Positions 1 through 7,598 are shown, counted from the stretch's first letter. The stretch: 20,440 nucleotides of DNA from an uncultured Bacilli bacterium (GCA_947629115.1 CANRCL010000010.1:1-20440); one strand, 5' to 3'. Program-made: numbers and translations. The notes: generated by a model from the sequence alone, not told the origin.

Positions 1-17
1 TATGGGTTTATTATTAA

Positions 18-69
18 TTTCGGATATCCAAATCAAAACTTTATATCATTTCGGATTTCGTTATCAAAA
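18..69. repeat. Two imperfect 21-bp direct repeats
   Basis: Two copies, 18-38 and 49-69, lie 31 bp apart. Both begin TTTCGGAT and end ATCAAAA and differ at four inner positions. They lie downstream of the minus-strand ATPase gene and upstream of whatever minus-strand gene lies beyond the left edge. They could be paired binding sites for that gene or the end of a longer array. No gene is visible in bases 1-126. Confidence 0.4.
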
Positions 70-126
70 TGTACATATTTTATAAAATGTTATAAAAAAA
101 GAAATAGAGAAATTTTACAAATAAAC

Positions 127-1359
127 TTACAATTCTTCTCTATTACTTATAAAATCAACAATATTAACATTTTTAATGCCCTCAATATTTCTTTGTAAAA
201 TTAAATCTAATGTAAATAAATATCTAGGATACATCTCTTTTATTGAATAGAATGGCTTATATTCTCTATCTTTAGTTTTTTCTTCATTAATATTTTTAGC
301 AACTTGAATATAAAAATATTCATCTATACCTTTTCTAGCAATAAAATCACATTCTAAAGCCCCTATTTTGCCTACACTTAAACTATAATTATGACTTTTT
401 AAATAAGAAAATAAAATATTTTCTAAAACTGGGCCATAATTTATACGATTATCAGTATTTATTGCATAATAAATACTTAAATCGGCTAAATAATATTTTT
501 TTGATCCCTCTAAAACTTTTTTTGATTTAATATCAAATAATTCACAAGGATAAATAATTTTAGCATTTTCTAAAATATCTATGTAATTTTTAATTGTTCT
601 TCTATCAATAGTTAATTTAGCAGTATTAACTAAATAGTCATAAATACTTCCAATTGATATTATATTTCCAAAATTATTTATTACAAATTTTTGAATAATT
701 TCAAATAATGACGTATCTTTAATTTTTCGATGTTTTTTAATATCTTTTTCAAATATTTGATTAATAACACTTTGTGTATATAACAATTTGTCTTCATAAT
801 TATCATAATTTAAAGAACCTGGAAAACCACCATTTCTAATATATTCTTCAAATTCTAAATATATATTAGAATTAATTTCTTTACCTAAAAACTTTTTCAT
901 ATCGACATATTCATAAAAATTTAAAGGTAGCATTTCTATTTCTATATATCTTCCAGTTAGTTTAGTAACTAATTCGCCACTTAATAAATAAGAATTAGAG
1001 CCAGTTAAAAATATTGAAAAATTTCCTTCTTCACGGTAAGAATTAATTACTTTTTCATAATCAACTATATTTTGAACTTCATCAATAAAAAGATATTTAA
1101 AATCATCATCTTGAATTTTACTATCAATAGTTTGTTCAAGTTCCAATGGAGTAATAATATTTTTATATTCTTTACTATCTAATTCAATATAAATTATATC
1201 TTTATCTGCCACTCCATTTTCTTTTAACTCTTCAATAATTGATTTTAATAAATATGATTTACCACATCTTCTAATTCCGGTAATTACTTTTATCATTGAA
1301 TCGTGATAAAATCCTCTAATTTTACTTAAATAATCTTCTCTTTTATAAATTTTTTCCAT
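127..1359 (-). CDS. AAA+ ATPase with DUF4143 C-terminal domain
   Basis: Predicted cytoplasmic P-loop ATPase of the AAA_14/DUF4143 family, which is abundant in bacteria and has no settled function. The 410-residue protein has a Walker A motif GIRRCGKS (about 28-35), a Walker B motif FIDEVQ with D93-E94, a TGSNSYLL sensor-like motif near 125, and a winged-helix-like middle. The DUF4143 tail contains ECDFIARKG followed by YIQVAK, where many relatives have D...ExK of a PD-(D/E)XK nuclease-like fold; here Gln replaces the Glu. The ATG at 1359 is preferred over the TTG at 1374 because GGAG lies 9 nt upstream of it. The gene has its own promoter with a long inverted repeat. A paralogue with the same motif order lies at 13841-15046. 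Family is firm; function is unknown. Confidence 0.9.
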   Translation of the reverse strand: MEKIYKREDYLSKIRGFYHDSMIKVITGIRRCGKSYLLKSIIEELKENGVADKDIIYIELDSKEYKNIITPLELEQTIDSKIQDDDFKYLFIDEVQNIVDYEKVINSYREEGNFSIFLTGSNSYLLSGELVTKLTGRYIEIEMLPLNFYEYVDMKKFLGKEINSNIYLEFEEYIRNGGFPGSLNYDNYEDKLLYTQSVINQIFEKDIKKHRKIKDTSLFEIIQKFVINNFGNIISIGSIYDYLVNTAKLTIDRRTIKNYIDILENAKIIYPCELFDIKSKKVLEGSKKYYLADLSIYYAINTDNRINYGPVLENILFSYLKSHNYSLSVGKIGALECDFIARKGIDEYFYIQVAKNINEEKTKDREYKPFYSIKEMYPRYLFTLDLILQRNIEGIKNVNIVDFISNREEL

Positions 1360-1386
1360 AATAATTAACTCCAATACTATATAAAA

Positions 1387-1415
1387 TATATATCATTTTA
1401 TAATAAAAAAGTCAA
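1387..1415 (-). promoter_or_regulatory. Promoter of DUF4143 ATPase gene
   Basis: On the minus strand TTGACT (1410-1415) and TATATA (1387-1392) are separated by exactly 17 bp, about 30 bp upstream of the ATG at 1359. The first base of the -35 box is also the last base of the inverted repeat at 1415-1463. Confidence 0.65.
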
Positions 1416-1463
1416 GTTATCGACCACTTTTAGGGCATAAATGGTCAAAAGTGGTCGATAACT
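1415..1463. repeat. 17-bp perfect inverted repeat next to -35 box
   Basis: Arms at 1415-1431 and 1447-1463 are perfectly complementary over 17 bp (core TTATCGACCAC) around a 15-base spacer. The repeat abuts the -35 box of the ATPase promoter, so an operator for a dimeric regulator is likelier than a terminator: neither side has an immediate uninterrupted T-run and the upstream gene already has a terminator at 1500-1523. The function is inferred. Confidence 0.75.
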
Positions 1464-1499
1464 CACTATTTTTTATATATTTTTCTTTATTTTTTAGAT

Positions 1500-1523
1500 A
1501 TAAAAACTCGCATATAGCGAGTT
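1500..1523 (-). terminator. Terminator of cohesin-dockerin operon
   Basis: Minus-strand hairpin AACTCGC-TATAT-GCGAGTT (1505-1523) followed directly by TTTAT, five bases after the stop codon of the cohesin gene. Typical intrinsic terminator with a modest stem. Confidence 0.7.
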
Positions 1524-1528
1524 ATAAA

Positions 1529-3043
1529 TCATTGTTCTTTCTTCTTTAATTTTTCTTCTTTTCTTCTTTGTTTATCTTTTTTTCTCTTTTCTTTAGGACT
1601 AATATCTTTTAAAAATTCATCTTCATCATTATCTTCTTCAATTATTATATTTTCTTCTTTTATTTCTTTCTTTTCTTCTATTTCATTTTTATCTTTTTCT
1701 TTATTTTTTCTTTCTTTTTTATTATCTCTCTTACTTAAAACATCACTATTATTTAAAATAATTTTCTTTAATTTCTTTTTACCACTACTTAAACTAATAA
1801 TACAAATGAAAGATAAAAGCAAAGATACTCCAAAAGCCACAATTACATAAAGATAAATTTTATTAGTTTCTTCTAAATCATCTAGTTGTTTATGGTCATA
1901 AGAAGTAAAAGTTTTATTTATTGAATCATAAACATAAAAATCTTTATCTCCTGTTTCAATATTCATACCATAAACAACAAAGTTTTTAGAATTATCATTA
2001 TATTTATAAACATCATAATCAATATCATCTATTTTTTCTTTAGTTTTAATAAGTCCATTTACTTCTTTATCATAATCTAAAATAATTATTTTTAAACTAG
2101 TACCCGTAGTTTCAATATATTTATTATAAGTATTATTATTATAAATATAATTAGTAATTGTTCCATCATTTTCTTTTAATCCTACTAAAGTATAATTAAT
2201 TTTATCATTTACACAAGTGGGAACTTTAAAACCATCTATTTCTATTTCACTTTCTGTAAATAAATCAGGACAAGTATAATTATTTCTTAATTTAACAACC
2301 GTAAAATCTTTATTATCCACTTTTACATTAATTGGATTTTGGTCAATTACATTAACTGCTAAATTATAAGTTTTTTCACTACCATTTTGAGCCCTTACAA
2401 CAATAGCAATATTATTCGTTCCAGCAGCGACTTCAATGGTTCCATCTCCTTGAACAGTGGCTGTATTATCATTTTTTGTGGCTTTAACATTAACACTAGT
2501 AGTACCCTCTGGAACATTTACCACATAATTTAAATTATCTTTAGAAAATTCTGGAGTTAGTTCATAGCCTTCAACTACTAAACTTTTTAAATTATTATCT
2601 TTTGAATAACTAGCCTCTAATTCTTTTTGGGTAATAATTTTAATTGTTTTACTACTACTTGTTAAAGAAAGTTCTGATAAATCTGCAAAAGCATAGGCTT
2701 CATAACTACTAACAGATATTTTAGTTGAACCAGTTTTTAAAGTTTTAAAAGTAAAAGTATAAGTTTTTGATTTAACTCCCGTAGTTGATGCAGAAGCCAT
2801 TACTGTTCCTCCGGCCTCGGCTGAAGATGAAGTAAGTTGTAAATAACTTTTATCATAATTAAGTTGCATTTGCCAACTACCAATTCCTGTGCTACTAGAA
2901 AGTTTAACGGTAACTGATACTTTATTACCTACTACGGCTTGACTAGTTCCCGATACGGTAATAGAACCACTAGCGGCATTAACAACATTAGGTAAAATAA
3001 TTAAACTAATTACAAACATCAATAATTTTTTTAATCTTTTCAT
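1529..3043 (-). CDS. Membrane-anchored cohesin / cadherin-like surface protein
   Basis: Predicted exported scaffold of 504 residues that should hold a dockerin-bearing partner at the outer membrane face. A signal peptide (about 1-23, ending VNAAS) is followed by a cohesin-like beta-sandwich (about 27-137, with GSWQMQLNYD and GSTKISV) and a cadherin-like beta-sandwich (about 147-232, beginning LKSLVVEGYELTPEFS). Then comes a region with two cysteines (C258, C277), one transmembrane helix (about 396-418) and a highly charged Lys/Glu cytoplasmic tail of some 85 residues. The start is supported by AGGAGG 8-9 nt upstream. It lies 18 bp downstream of the dockerin-bearing glucosaminidase, so the two are probably co-transcribed. 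It ends in a membrane helix rather than an LPXTG sorting signal. The domain calls are by motif; binding to the neighbour is inferred. Confidence 0.85.
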   Translation of the reverse strand: MKRLKKLLMFVISLIILPNVVNAASGSITVSGTSQAVVGNKVSVTVKLSSSTGIGSWQMQLNYDKSYLQLTSSSAEAGGTVMASASTTGVKSKTYTFTFKTLKTGSTKISVSSYEAYAFADLSELSLTSSSKTIKIITQKELEASYSKDNNLKSLVVEGYELTPEFSKDNLNYVVNVPEGTTSVNVKATKNDNTATVQGDGTIEVAAGTNNIAIVVRAQNGSEKTYNLAVNVIDQNPINVKVDNKDFTVVKLRNNYTCPDLFTESEIEIDGFKVPTCVNDKINYTLVGLKENDGTITNYIYNNNTYNKYIETTGTSLKIIILDYDKEVNGLIKTKEKIDDIDYDVYKYNDNSKNFVVYGMNIETGDKDFYVYDSINKTFTSYDHKQLDDLEETNKIYLYVIVAFGVSLLLSFICIISLSSGKKKLKKIILNNSDVLSKRDNKKERKNKEKDKNEIEEKKEIKEENIIIEEDNDEDEFLKDISPKEKRKKDKQRRKEEKLKKKEQ

Positions 3044-3061
3044 ATTTACAATCCTCCTCTT

Positions 3062-4783
3062 TTATTGTTCAATTGTATAAGTACCTAAAATACTTTTTTG
3101 AACTTGTAATAAATCTAGCGCATTAACTACACCATCATCTGATGTATCACCGGCTAATTTATAAGAACCACTTAAAGTATAAGTACCTAAAATATTTTTT
3201 TGAACTTGTAATAAATCTAGGGCATTAATAATTCCATCACCTGATGTATCACCATTAATTATGACTTCTAAAGTTTCACTTTTTTCGAAGTTATCAATAA
3301 CTACTTTAAAACCAGTACCAATTAAACCATCTGATACTAAAGTATCTTTAGCATTTTTTATAGTTATACTATTAGCCCCTGATATACTTTCTAAAGCACT
3401 TTTAACAGCACTTACTTTAGTATTTGGTTTAATACCAGATATTTGATTACTAGCATATTTAAAACCACTACTTACAACAATTGTACTAATATCCACAGTT
3501 GTTTTAGTTTCTTCATCAGGTACTTCTACGGCTCCGTTATTATCAGCATAATTTTTATCATTCATATTATTATAAACTGGAATATAAAAAGCAAAAACAT
3601 TATCTAATAAATTTAATTTTTTATAAGTATTATATGCCGTTTTAGCCTCACTAGAAGGCGCTGCTATATTAGTCATATATTGATGACCATATAATTTATT
3701 ACTTTCAACAGGGACAACATTATATTTTTGAAGATAATTAGTATATTGTCCTTTATTTATATAACCACTAGCAATTTGACTTGCTCCCCCTTTAATCGCT
3801 GCATGAAGACCAGACCAATTATTTTTTTTAGCATATTCCAAACCACAATAACTAGTACCATATGTAGTAGCACATACATCACTTACACCAAAATTATAAA
3901 AATTATAAAATCCTTGATAGCCTTCATAAACACCACTATATAAGTTATATAAAGAAGTACTACTACCCATTTCTTGTAATATTCTTGAAGAAATAAAAAT
4001 TGGGCTAACATTTTCTTCACTACCAACTTGAGAAATAACTTCTCCTAAATTATTACCTAAATTATTATGATATTTATAAAATTCCGCATTACTAATAATA
4101 TTGGTAACTGCCCCCGGATATAATTCTTTTAAACCCTCATCATATTTTAAATATTCAAATTGAAAAATATAATTTTCAGTTAACCAATTACGAGGGTCCA
4201 TATAATAAGCAACAGCACTAGATGAGGCTGGATACCAAGTTTTAGTATATTGATTTTTACAAGTTGTATCTATATTAGTTGGCACACTACTAGCAATATA
4301 ACTTTTTCCACAAGCACTTTCACTTTCAACAGCACTACTCCAATCAAGTCCTGTTAAAATTGGTTTAAATTGCCAATTAGAATGGGCCTCACTTAAACTA
4401 CATAAACTTGGCCAATAACTAGATGGAAAACCTAAATCGCTAAATTTTTTTTCACATTCTTTAGTTGGTGTTTCATTATAAACTACTTTTTCAATAGTCA
4501 TATATTTACTACAAACAAAACCCGTCGCACTACCCTCATAATACATTTTATACCAACCATCACAGTCATCACTTTCACTTTTATGCAATGTATCATCGAC
4601 TAAAGTATAAGCACTTCCTTTAGTAAGAGTTTTTAAAGATGAATAATTAGTTCCTGGTCCACTTCTTAAATTAACACTTTCTCCAGTTAAAGTTCCTTTA
4701 TAGACATCAGCAAAACAAATATTCATATTAACTATGAATACAAGAACAAAAATAAATATCATTAGTAATTTATTTTTCTTCAT
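3062..4783 (-). CDS. Secreted SH3 / N-acetylglucosaminidase with type I dockerin
   Basis: Predicted wall hydrolase of 573 residues cleaving the glycan strands of peptidoglycan. In order: signal peptide (about 1-25), bacterial SH3 domain (about 28-95, SVNLRSGPG) that probably binds the wall, a linker domain typical of LytD-like enzymes (FPSSYWPSL, SNWQF), and a glucosaminidase domain (about 255-355) with candidate catalytic Glu271 in RILQEMG and the family motif YNFYNFG. A beta-rich module (about 428-510) precedes a C-terminal dockerin with two EF-hand-like repeats: D512, S514, D516, D523 and D546, S548, D550, D557. Both repeats have Ala-Leu and Gln-Lys at the usual recognition positions, suggesting two equivalent binding faces. 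It is first in an operon with a cohesin protein, the obvious partner. Many cysteines suggest disulfides. Confidence 0.9.
   Translation of the reverse strand: MKKNKLLMIFIFVLVFIVNMNICFADVYKGTLTGESVNLRSGPGTNYSSLKTLTKGSAYTLVDDTLHKSESDDCDGWYKMYYEGSATGFVCSKYMTIEKVVYNETPTKECEKKFSDLGFPSSYWPSLCSLSEAHSNWQFKPILTGLDWSSAVESESACGKSYIASSVPTNIDTTCKNQYTKTWYPASSSAVAYYMDPRNWLTENYIFQFEYLKYDEGLKELYPGAVTNIISNAEFYKYHNNLGNNLGEVISQVGSEENVSPIFISSRILQEMGSSTSLYNLYSGVYEGYQGFYNFYNFGVSDVCATTYGTSYCGLEYAKKNNWSGLHAAIKGGASQIASGYINKGQYTNYLQKYNVVPVESNKLYGHQYMTNIAAPSSEAKTAYNTYKKLNLLDNVFAFYIPVYNNMNDKNYADNNGAVEVPDEETKTTVDISTIVVSSGFKYASNQISGIKPNTKVSAVKSALESISGANSITIKNAKDTLVSDGLIGTGFKVVIDNFEKSETLEVIINGDTSGDGIINALDLLQVQKNILGTYTLSGSYKLAGDTSDDGVVNALDLLQVQKSILGTYTIEQ
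3075..3253. repeat. Duplicated dockerin-coding segment
   Basis: Bases 3075-3151 and 3177-3253 are near-identical direct repeats, 102 bp apart, encoding the two calcium-binding dockerin repeats. Long stretches match at the DNA level, including the third codon positions in the segment coding LDLLQVQK, which suggests recent duplication or gene conversion. Confidence 0.75.
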
Positions 4784-4812
4784 TACCTATGCCTACTTTC
4801 TTCTTCTATTTT

Positions 4813-4840
4813 ATCATATTTTTAGCATTTTTTTGTGAAA
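4813..4840 (-). promoter_or_regulatory. Possible promoter of glucosaminidase operon
   Basis: TTTCAC (4835-4840) and TATGAT (4813-4818) on the minus strand are spaced 16 bp apart, about 30 bp before the ATG at 4783. The match to consensus is moderate. An inverted repeat lies 11 bp further upstream. Confidence 0.4.
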
Positions 4841-4850
4841 CCATAAAAAT

Positions 4851-4882
4851 AAGTGTCAAATATTAGTATAAAATTGACACTT
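4851..4882. repeat. Inverted repeat in divergent intergenic region
   Basis: AAGTGTCAA (4851-4859) and TTGACACTT (4874-4882) are perfect 9-bp arms around a 14-base spacer, midway between the divergent genes at 4783 and 4938. Each arm contains an outward-facing TTGACA, but neither has a good -10 box at 16-18 bp. It may be an operator shared by the two genes or a hairpin; the role is unknown. Confidence 0.55.
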
Positions 4883-4937
4883 TTTATTCTAGTATATTCA
4901 AATTATAGATATTATAATATTAGTAAGGATTGATTTT

Positions 4938-5180
4938 ATGAATAAACATTATGATGGAATAGACATCTTTTTTATAATTACAATATCTTTTTATTTTATA
5001 ATTCTCTTTTTATTTGTTTCCACTTTTATTCTAGGATACTTTGAAGTTATTTATAATGATTATTTTAAACATCCTATTAAAATAACTAAACCTAAAATAG
5101 AACCTCAAGAAATACCTAAAGTTAAAACTTATCATAAAATCTATAAAAGTAATATTTCATATGTAAAAAAAGTAAATTAA
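4938..5180 (+). CDS. Small single-helix membrane protein
   Basis: Unrecognised 80-residue protein. A hydrophobic helix (about 10-34, rich in Phe and Ile) is followed by a basic Lys/Pro-containing tail, so it is probably inserted in the membrane with a short soluble domain. AAGGA lies 8 nt before the ATG, a convincing start. It is transcribed away from the glucosaminidase operon, and its stop codon overlaps the stop codon of the convergent Panacea gene by two bases. No terminator is visible between the two. A real gene is likely; function unknown. Confidence 0.65.
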   Translation: MNKHYDGIDIFFIITISFYFIILFLFVSTFILGYFEVIYNDYFKHPIKITKPKIEPQEIPKVKTYHKIYKSNISYVKKVN

Positions 5181-5614
5181 TTATGATTCAATTTTAGTGC
5201 TTGAATTAATCCTTTATATCTTTGCTTATATTCTTTAATATTTTTTTCTAAATCCATTATTGGTGTATTAAAAGTATTAGAACTTAATTTTAACCATACA
5301 GGGTCTTCATGGATTATTTCAATTAATTCCTTATCAGTTGCATTTTCTAAAGATTCATATATTTTATTTAAAAATTTCTTTATATCACTTGGTATAATTA
5401 CTTTTTCTTTATTGACTATAATATTTTCTTTTACTACTGGTCCATCATTATCAGCCAAAAAATCATCTGATATTAATTTTTTATTATAACAGGCTAAATA
5501 AACAACTTGGGTCAAAAACAAATATTTATTTAATCGGTTATTATTTTCATTAAATAAAATATTCTTTGAATCTTTATTTAAAAAATATTTAGCAACCACT
5601 TCAGCCTTTAACAT
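5177..5614 (-). CDS. Panacea-domain (DUF4065-like) protein, putative antitoxin
   Basis: The 145-residue protein fits the Panacea/SocA-like family, whose characterised members act as antitoxins or proteolysis adaptors. Matching features are a conserved helix with KYLFLTQVVYLACYNKKL (about 29-46), the motif DNDGPVV (about 56-62, where the family has GPVV), and a C-terminal HEDPVWLK (about 102-109) corresponding to the family's conserved PW region. The start is firm, with AGAGGTGAT 4 nt before the ATG. It is the last gene of a three-gene operon, 13 bp after the TOPRIM-like gene. In known Panacea systems the partner is a toxin, so one of the two upstream genes may be kept in check by it. That role is inferred. 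Confidence 0.75.
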   Translation of the reverse strand: MLKAEVVAKYFLNKDSKNILFNENNNRLNKYLFLTQVVYLACYNKKLISDDFLADNDGPVVKENIIVNKEKVIIPSDIKKFLNKIYESLENATDKELIEIIHEDPVWLKLSSNTFNTPIMDLEKNIKEYKQRYKGLIQALKLNHN

Positions 5615-5627
5615 TTAATCACCTCTA

Positions 5628-6215
5628 TTATTTAGCAGATTTTAAACAAAATTCTAAAAAAATATTCAAATTAGTATTTTGTTGTTTTTTTAATTTATTA
5701 ACTAATTCCTTAATTTGTATTTCATCATTTTGTTCATACTTTGCATCTGTAGGAAATAATTTAATATATTCTTTTTTTCTTTTAATACCACTTTTTTTGA
5801 AAGGAACATTTGCCATTTCTAAAACTGTTTCTAATTCCGGACTATTATAAATAGGAACAATATAATTATAAGCCCAATGCTTTTCAAACATTTTACCACT
5901 TATAAAATCTACTTTTTGACTTTCCGTACAATCATCAGTATCCATAATAATAAAAATTTTAAAATCATCATCTATTCTTTTACCATCTTTAGTTAACTTA
6001 ATATCTTCATATTCTCTTATAAAACTTTTAAAATTTTTAAATATTTTATTATTAAGTGTATTTTTTAAACTAGTTATTTGGATGGCTTTTTCACCATTTT
6101 TATCACTATATATTTCTAATTTTAATCTAAGTTTATTTTTTATATATTGGCATATTTGCTTTTCTGATTTGCCGTGAACAATTACAACTGCTTTAGTATA
6201 ATTTAATTCCCGCAT
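5628..6215 (-). CDS. TOPRIM / RloB-like protein, putative nuclease subunit
   Basis: A 195-residue protein resembling the small TOPRIM-type partners of OLD/RloA-like ATPases. The N-terminus VVIVHGKSEKQI (about 10-21) sits where TOPRIM proteins have (V/I)EG, but His14 replaces the usual acidic residue, with Glu18 nearby. A central IFIIMDTDD (D92, D94, D95) matches the DxD metal-binding motif. The segment YNSPELETVL recalls the conserved Ser-Pro-x-x-Glu segment of RloB proteins. AGGA 7 nt before the ATG overlaps the stop codon of the ATPase gene (9-bp gap), indicating coupled translation. The likely role is nucleic-acid cleavage controlled by the ATPase, probably in phage defence. The fold is a motif-level guess, and the odd His leaves activity uncertain. 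Confidence 0.6.
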   Translation of the reverse strand: MRELNYTKAVVIVHGKSEKQICQYIKNKLRLKLEIYSDKNGEKAIQITSLKNTLNNKIFKNFKSFIREYEDIKLTKDGKRIDDDFKIFIIMDTDDCTESQKVDFISGKMFEKHWAYNYIVPIYNSPELETVLEMANVPFKKSGIKRKKEYIKLFPTDAKYEQNDEIQIKELVNKLKKQQNTNLNIFLEFCLKSAK

Positions 6216-6224
6216 TATATATTC

Positions 6225-7544
6225 CTATTCTAAATTTTCAATTAATTCATCAAAATCAATATCAGTAAACATAGGAATTCCACCATATATGCCATTTAAA
6301 TATTTTTTTCTTGGATTATTATTTTTATGAATTCTGCCAACAAAATCTGTTATAGCAATCAATTCTTTTTCGGCATTTTTATTAGCATTAAAAACATAAA
6401 TACTATCTTTAGGAATAGATGATTCAATTAACATTGTATTATGAGTTGTAATTATTAATTGTCCTTTAATATATTTATTAATACAAACAAGTAGATTTTT
6501 AACAAGTAAATCATGAATTCCTGTATCAAGTTCATCAATAATTACTATTTGTCCTTCACAAGCCGAAATTAAATAAGGAATAAGTTCTAAAATATTTTGA
6601 GTTCCAGTAGATTCAAGTTTAAAATCAACATCAACAATTTTTCCATATATCATCTTTTTTAAAAACAATTCATAATTTATAAAATCATCTTTAATAGTTT
6701 TTTTATAATAAACTTTTTTAATATCAGTATATAAAGAGGTAAATATTTCATTTAAAAGATATTCATTTTTATTAAGTTCTTTTTCTTGTTTTAATGGTAC
6801 TTTACCATTTTCTAAATCATTTATCAAACTATGAGATATTCCAATAATTCCAAATTCACCATAATTACATTTAATTTTAGTATTTATTAGTCTTAAATAT
6901 AATAAAACATTAATTAAACTTTTAGAAATATTTTTATTTATATAATCTCTTTTTTTATCTTCCATTTCATAAGACAAAATAGATAAAAATGAATGTCTTC
7001 CCCAATATTTATTTAACAATTCTAAAAATTCTCGATAATAACTTTTATCATTAAAAATACTAGCATTTATTTTCATATTAAATTTATTTAAATCAAAAAA
7101 ATAAGTTTGATTTTTACTAATAACATATTCTAATTTTTCTGCTACTATTTCTTCATTATTCATCTCAATTCGGTAAACACCATTTTTCTTTTTATAAATA
7201 AAACCAAATTCCAAAACCATATTATCTTTTGAATCAATTGTTTTACAATCATTAATTATCATTTTAATATCTTTAAAATTATTTCTAAAATTCTTTTCCC
7301 AATCCCAAAAATCTGGATATTTAATATCTTCAGAATGATTAATTATTTTTTTTAAAGTTTCAATTGATGACATCGTTCTCATTGTTTCATTTAAAGTATA
7401 AAAAGAATTAGCAAAATTTGATTTTCCAATACCATTTTCACCATAAATTAAAACTAATTTTTTAGGAGTAGTTTTTGTCTTCATAAAATCGACTTGAAAA
7501 TCGACTAAAGATTTATAATTTTTCAATTTAACATATTTTATCAT
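6225..7544 (-). CDS. SMC/OLD-like (AAA_15/AAA_21) ATPase
   Basis: A 439-residue ABC-type ATPase of the overcoming-lysogenization-defect/RloA kind. Features are an N-terminal IKYVKLKNYKSL, Walker A GENGIGKS (35-42), an insertion of about 250 residues where the family has coiled-coil or variable domains, a signature motif ESTGTQN, Walker B IVIIDELD (about 333-340) and an H-loop TTHN with His368. The C-terminal YLNGIYGGIP resembles the ending of RloA-type proteins. It lacks a fused TOPRIM domain; a separate gene follows after 9 bp, so this is a split arrangement like PARIS (AriA/AriB) or RloA/RloB. A promoter and palindrome lie just upstream. Role in defence is inferred from family and gene order. 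Confidence 0.85.
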   Translation of the reverse strand: MIKYVKLKNYKSLVDFQVDFMKTKTTPKKLVLIYGENGIGKSNFANSFYTLNETMRTMSSIETLKKIINHSEDIKYPDFWDWEKNFRNNFKDIKMIINDCKTIDSKDNMVLEFGFIYKKKNGVYRIEMNNEEIVAEKLEYVISKNQTYFFDLNKFNMKINASIFNDKSYYREFLELLNKYWGRHSFLSILSYEMEDKKRDYINKNISKSLINVLLYLRLINTKIKCNYGEFGIIGISHSLINDLENGKVPLKQEKELNKNEYLLNEIFTSLYTDIKKVYYKKTIKDDFINYELFLKKMIYGKIVDVDFKLESTGTQNILELIPYLISACEGQIVIIDELDTGIHDLLVKNLLVCINKYIKGQLIITTHNTMLIESSIPKDSIYVFNANKNAEKELIAITDFVGRIHKNNNPRKKYLNGIYGGIPMFTDIDFDELIENLE

Positions 7545-7567
7545 ATTCTTTTGCCCTTTCTTTAATT

Positions 7568-7596
7568 AGTATACTATATTATACGTAAAAAGTCGA
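7568..7596 (-). promoter_or_regulatory. Promoter of ATPase-TOPRIM-Panacea operon
   Basis: TCGACT (7591-7596) and TATACT (7568-7573) on the minus strand are 17 bp apart and 24 bp upstream of the ATPase ATG. A second TATAAT lies within the spacer. An 18-bp palindrome begins two bases upstream of the -35 box. Confidence 0.55.
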
Positions 7597-7598
7597 TT

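Noticed and set aside
18..69. CRISPR array
   Set aside because: Only two imperfect copies with a 10-base gap; no spacer-sized intervals and no cas genes.
1415..1463. Inverted repeat as terminator of the cohesin gene or an invertible promoter
   Set aside because: A proper terminator already lies at 1500-1523, no T-run directly follows the arms, and the 15-base spacer is too short to be an invertible segment.
3261..3943. Plus-strand reading frames inside the glucosaminidase gene
   Set aside because: They lie wholly within a gene with clear domains on the other strand, have low-complexity products and no ribosome binding site.
4874..4918. Promoter for the small plus-strand gene using TTGACA at 4874
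   Set aside because: The nearest -10-like boxes are at 13 or 33 bp spacing, outside the usable range.
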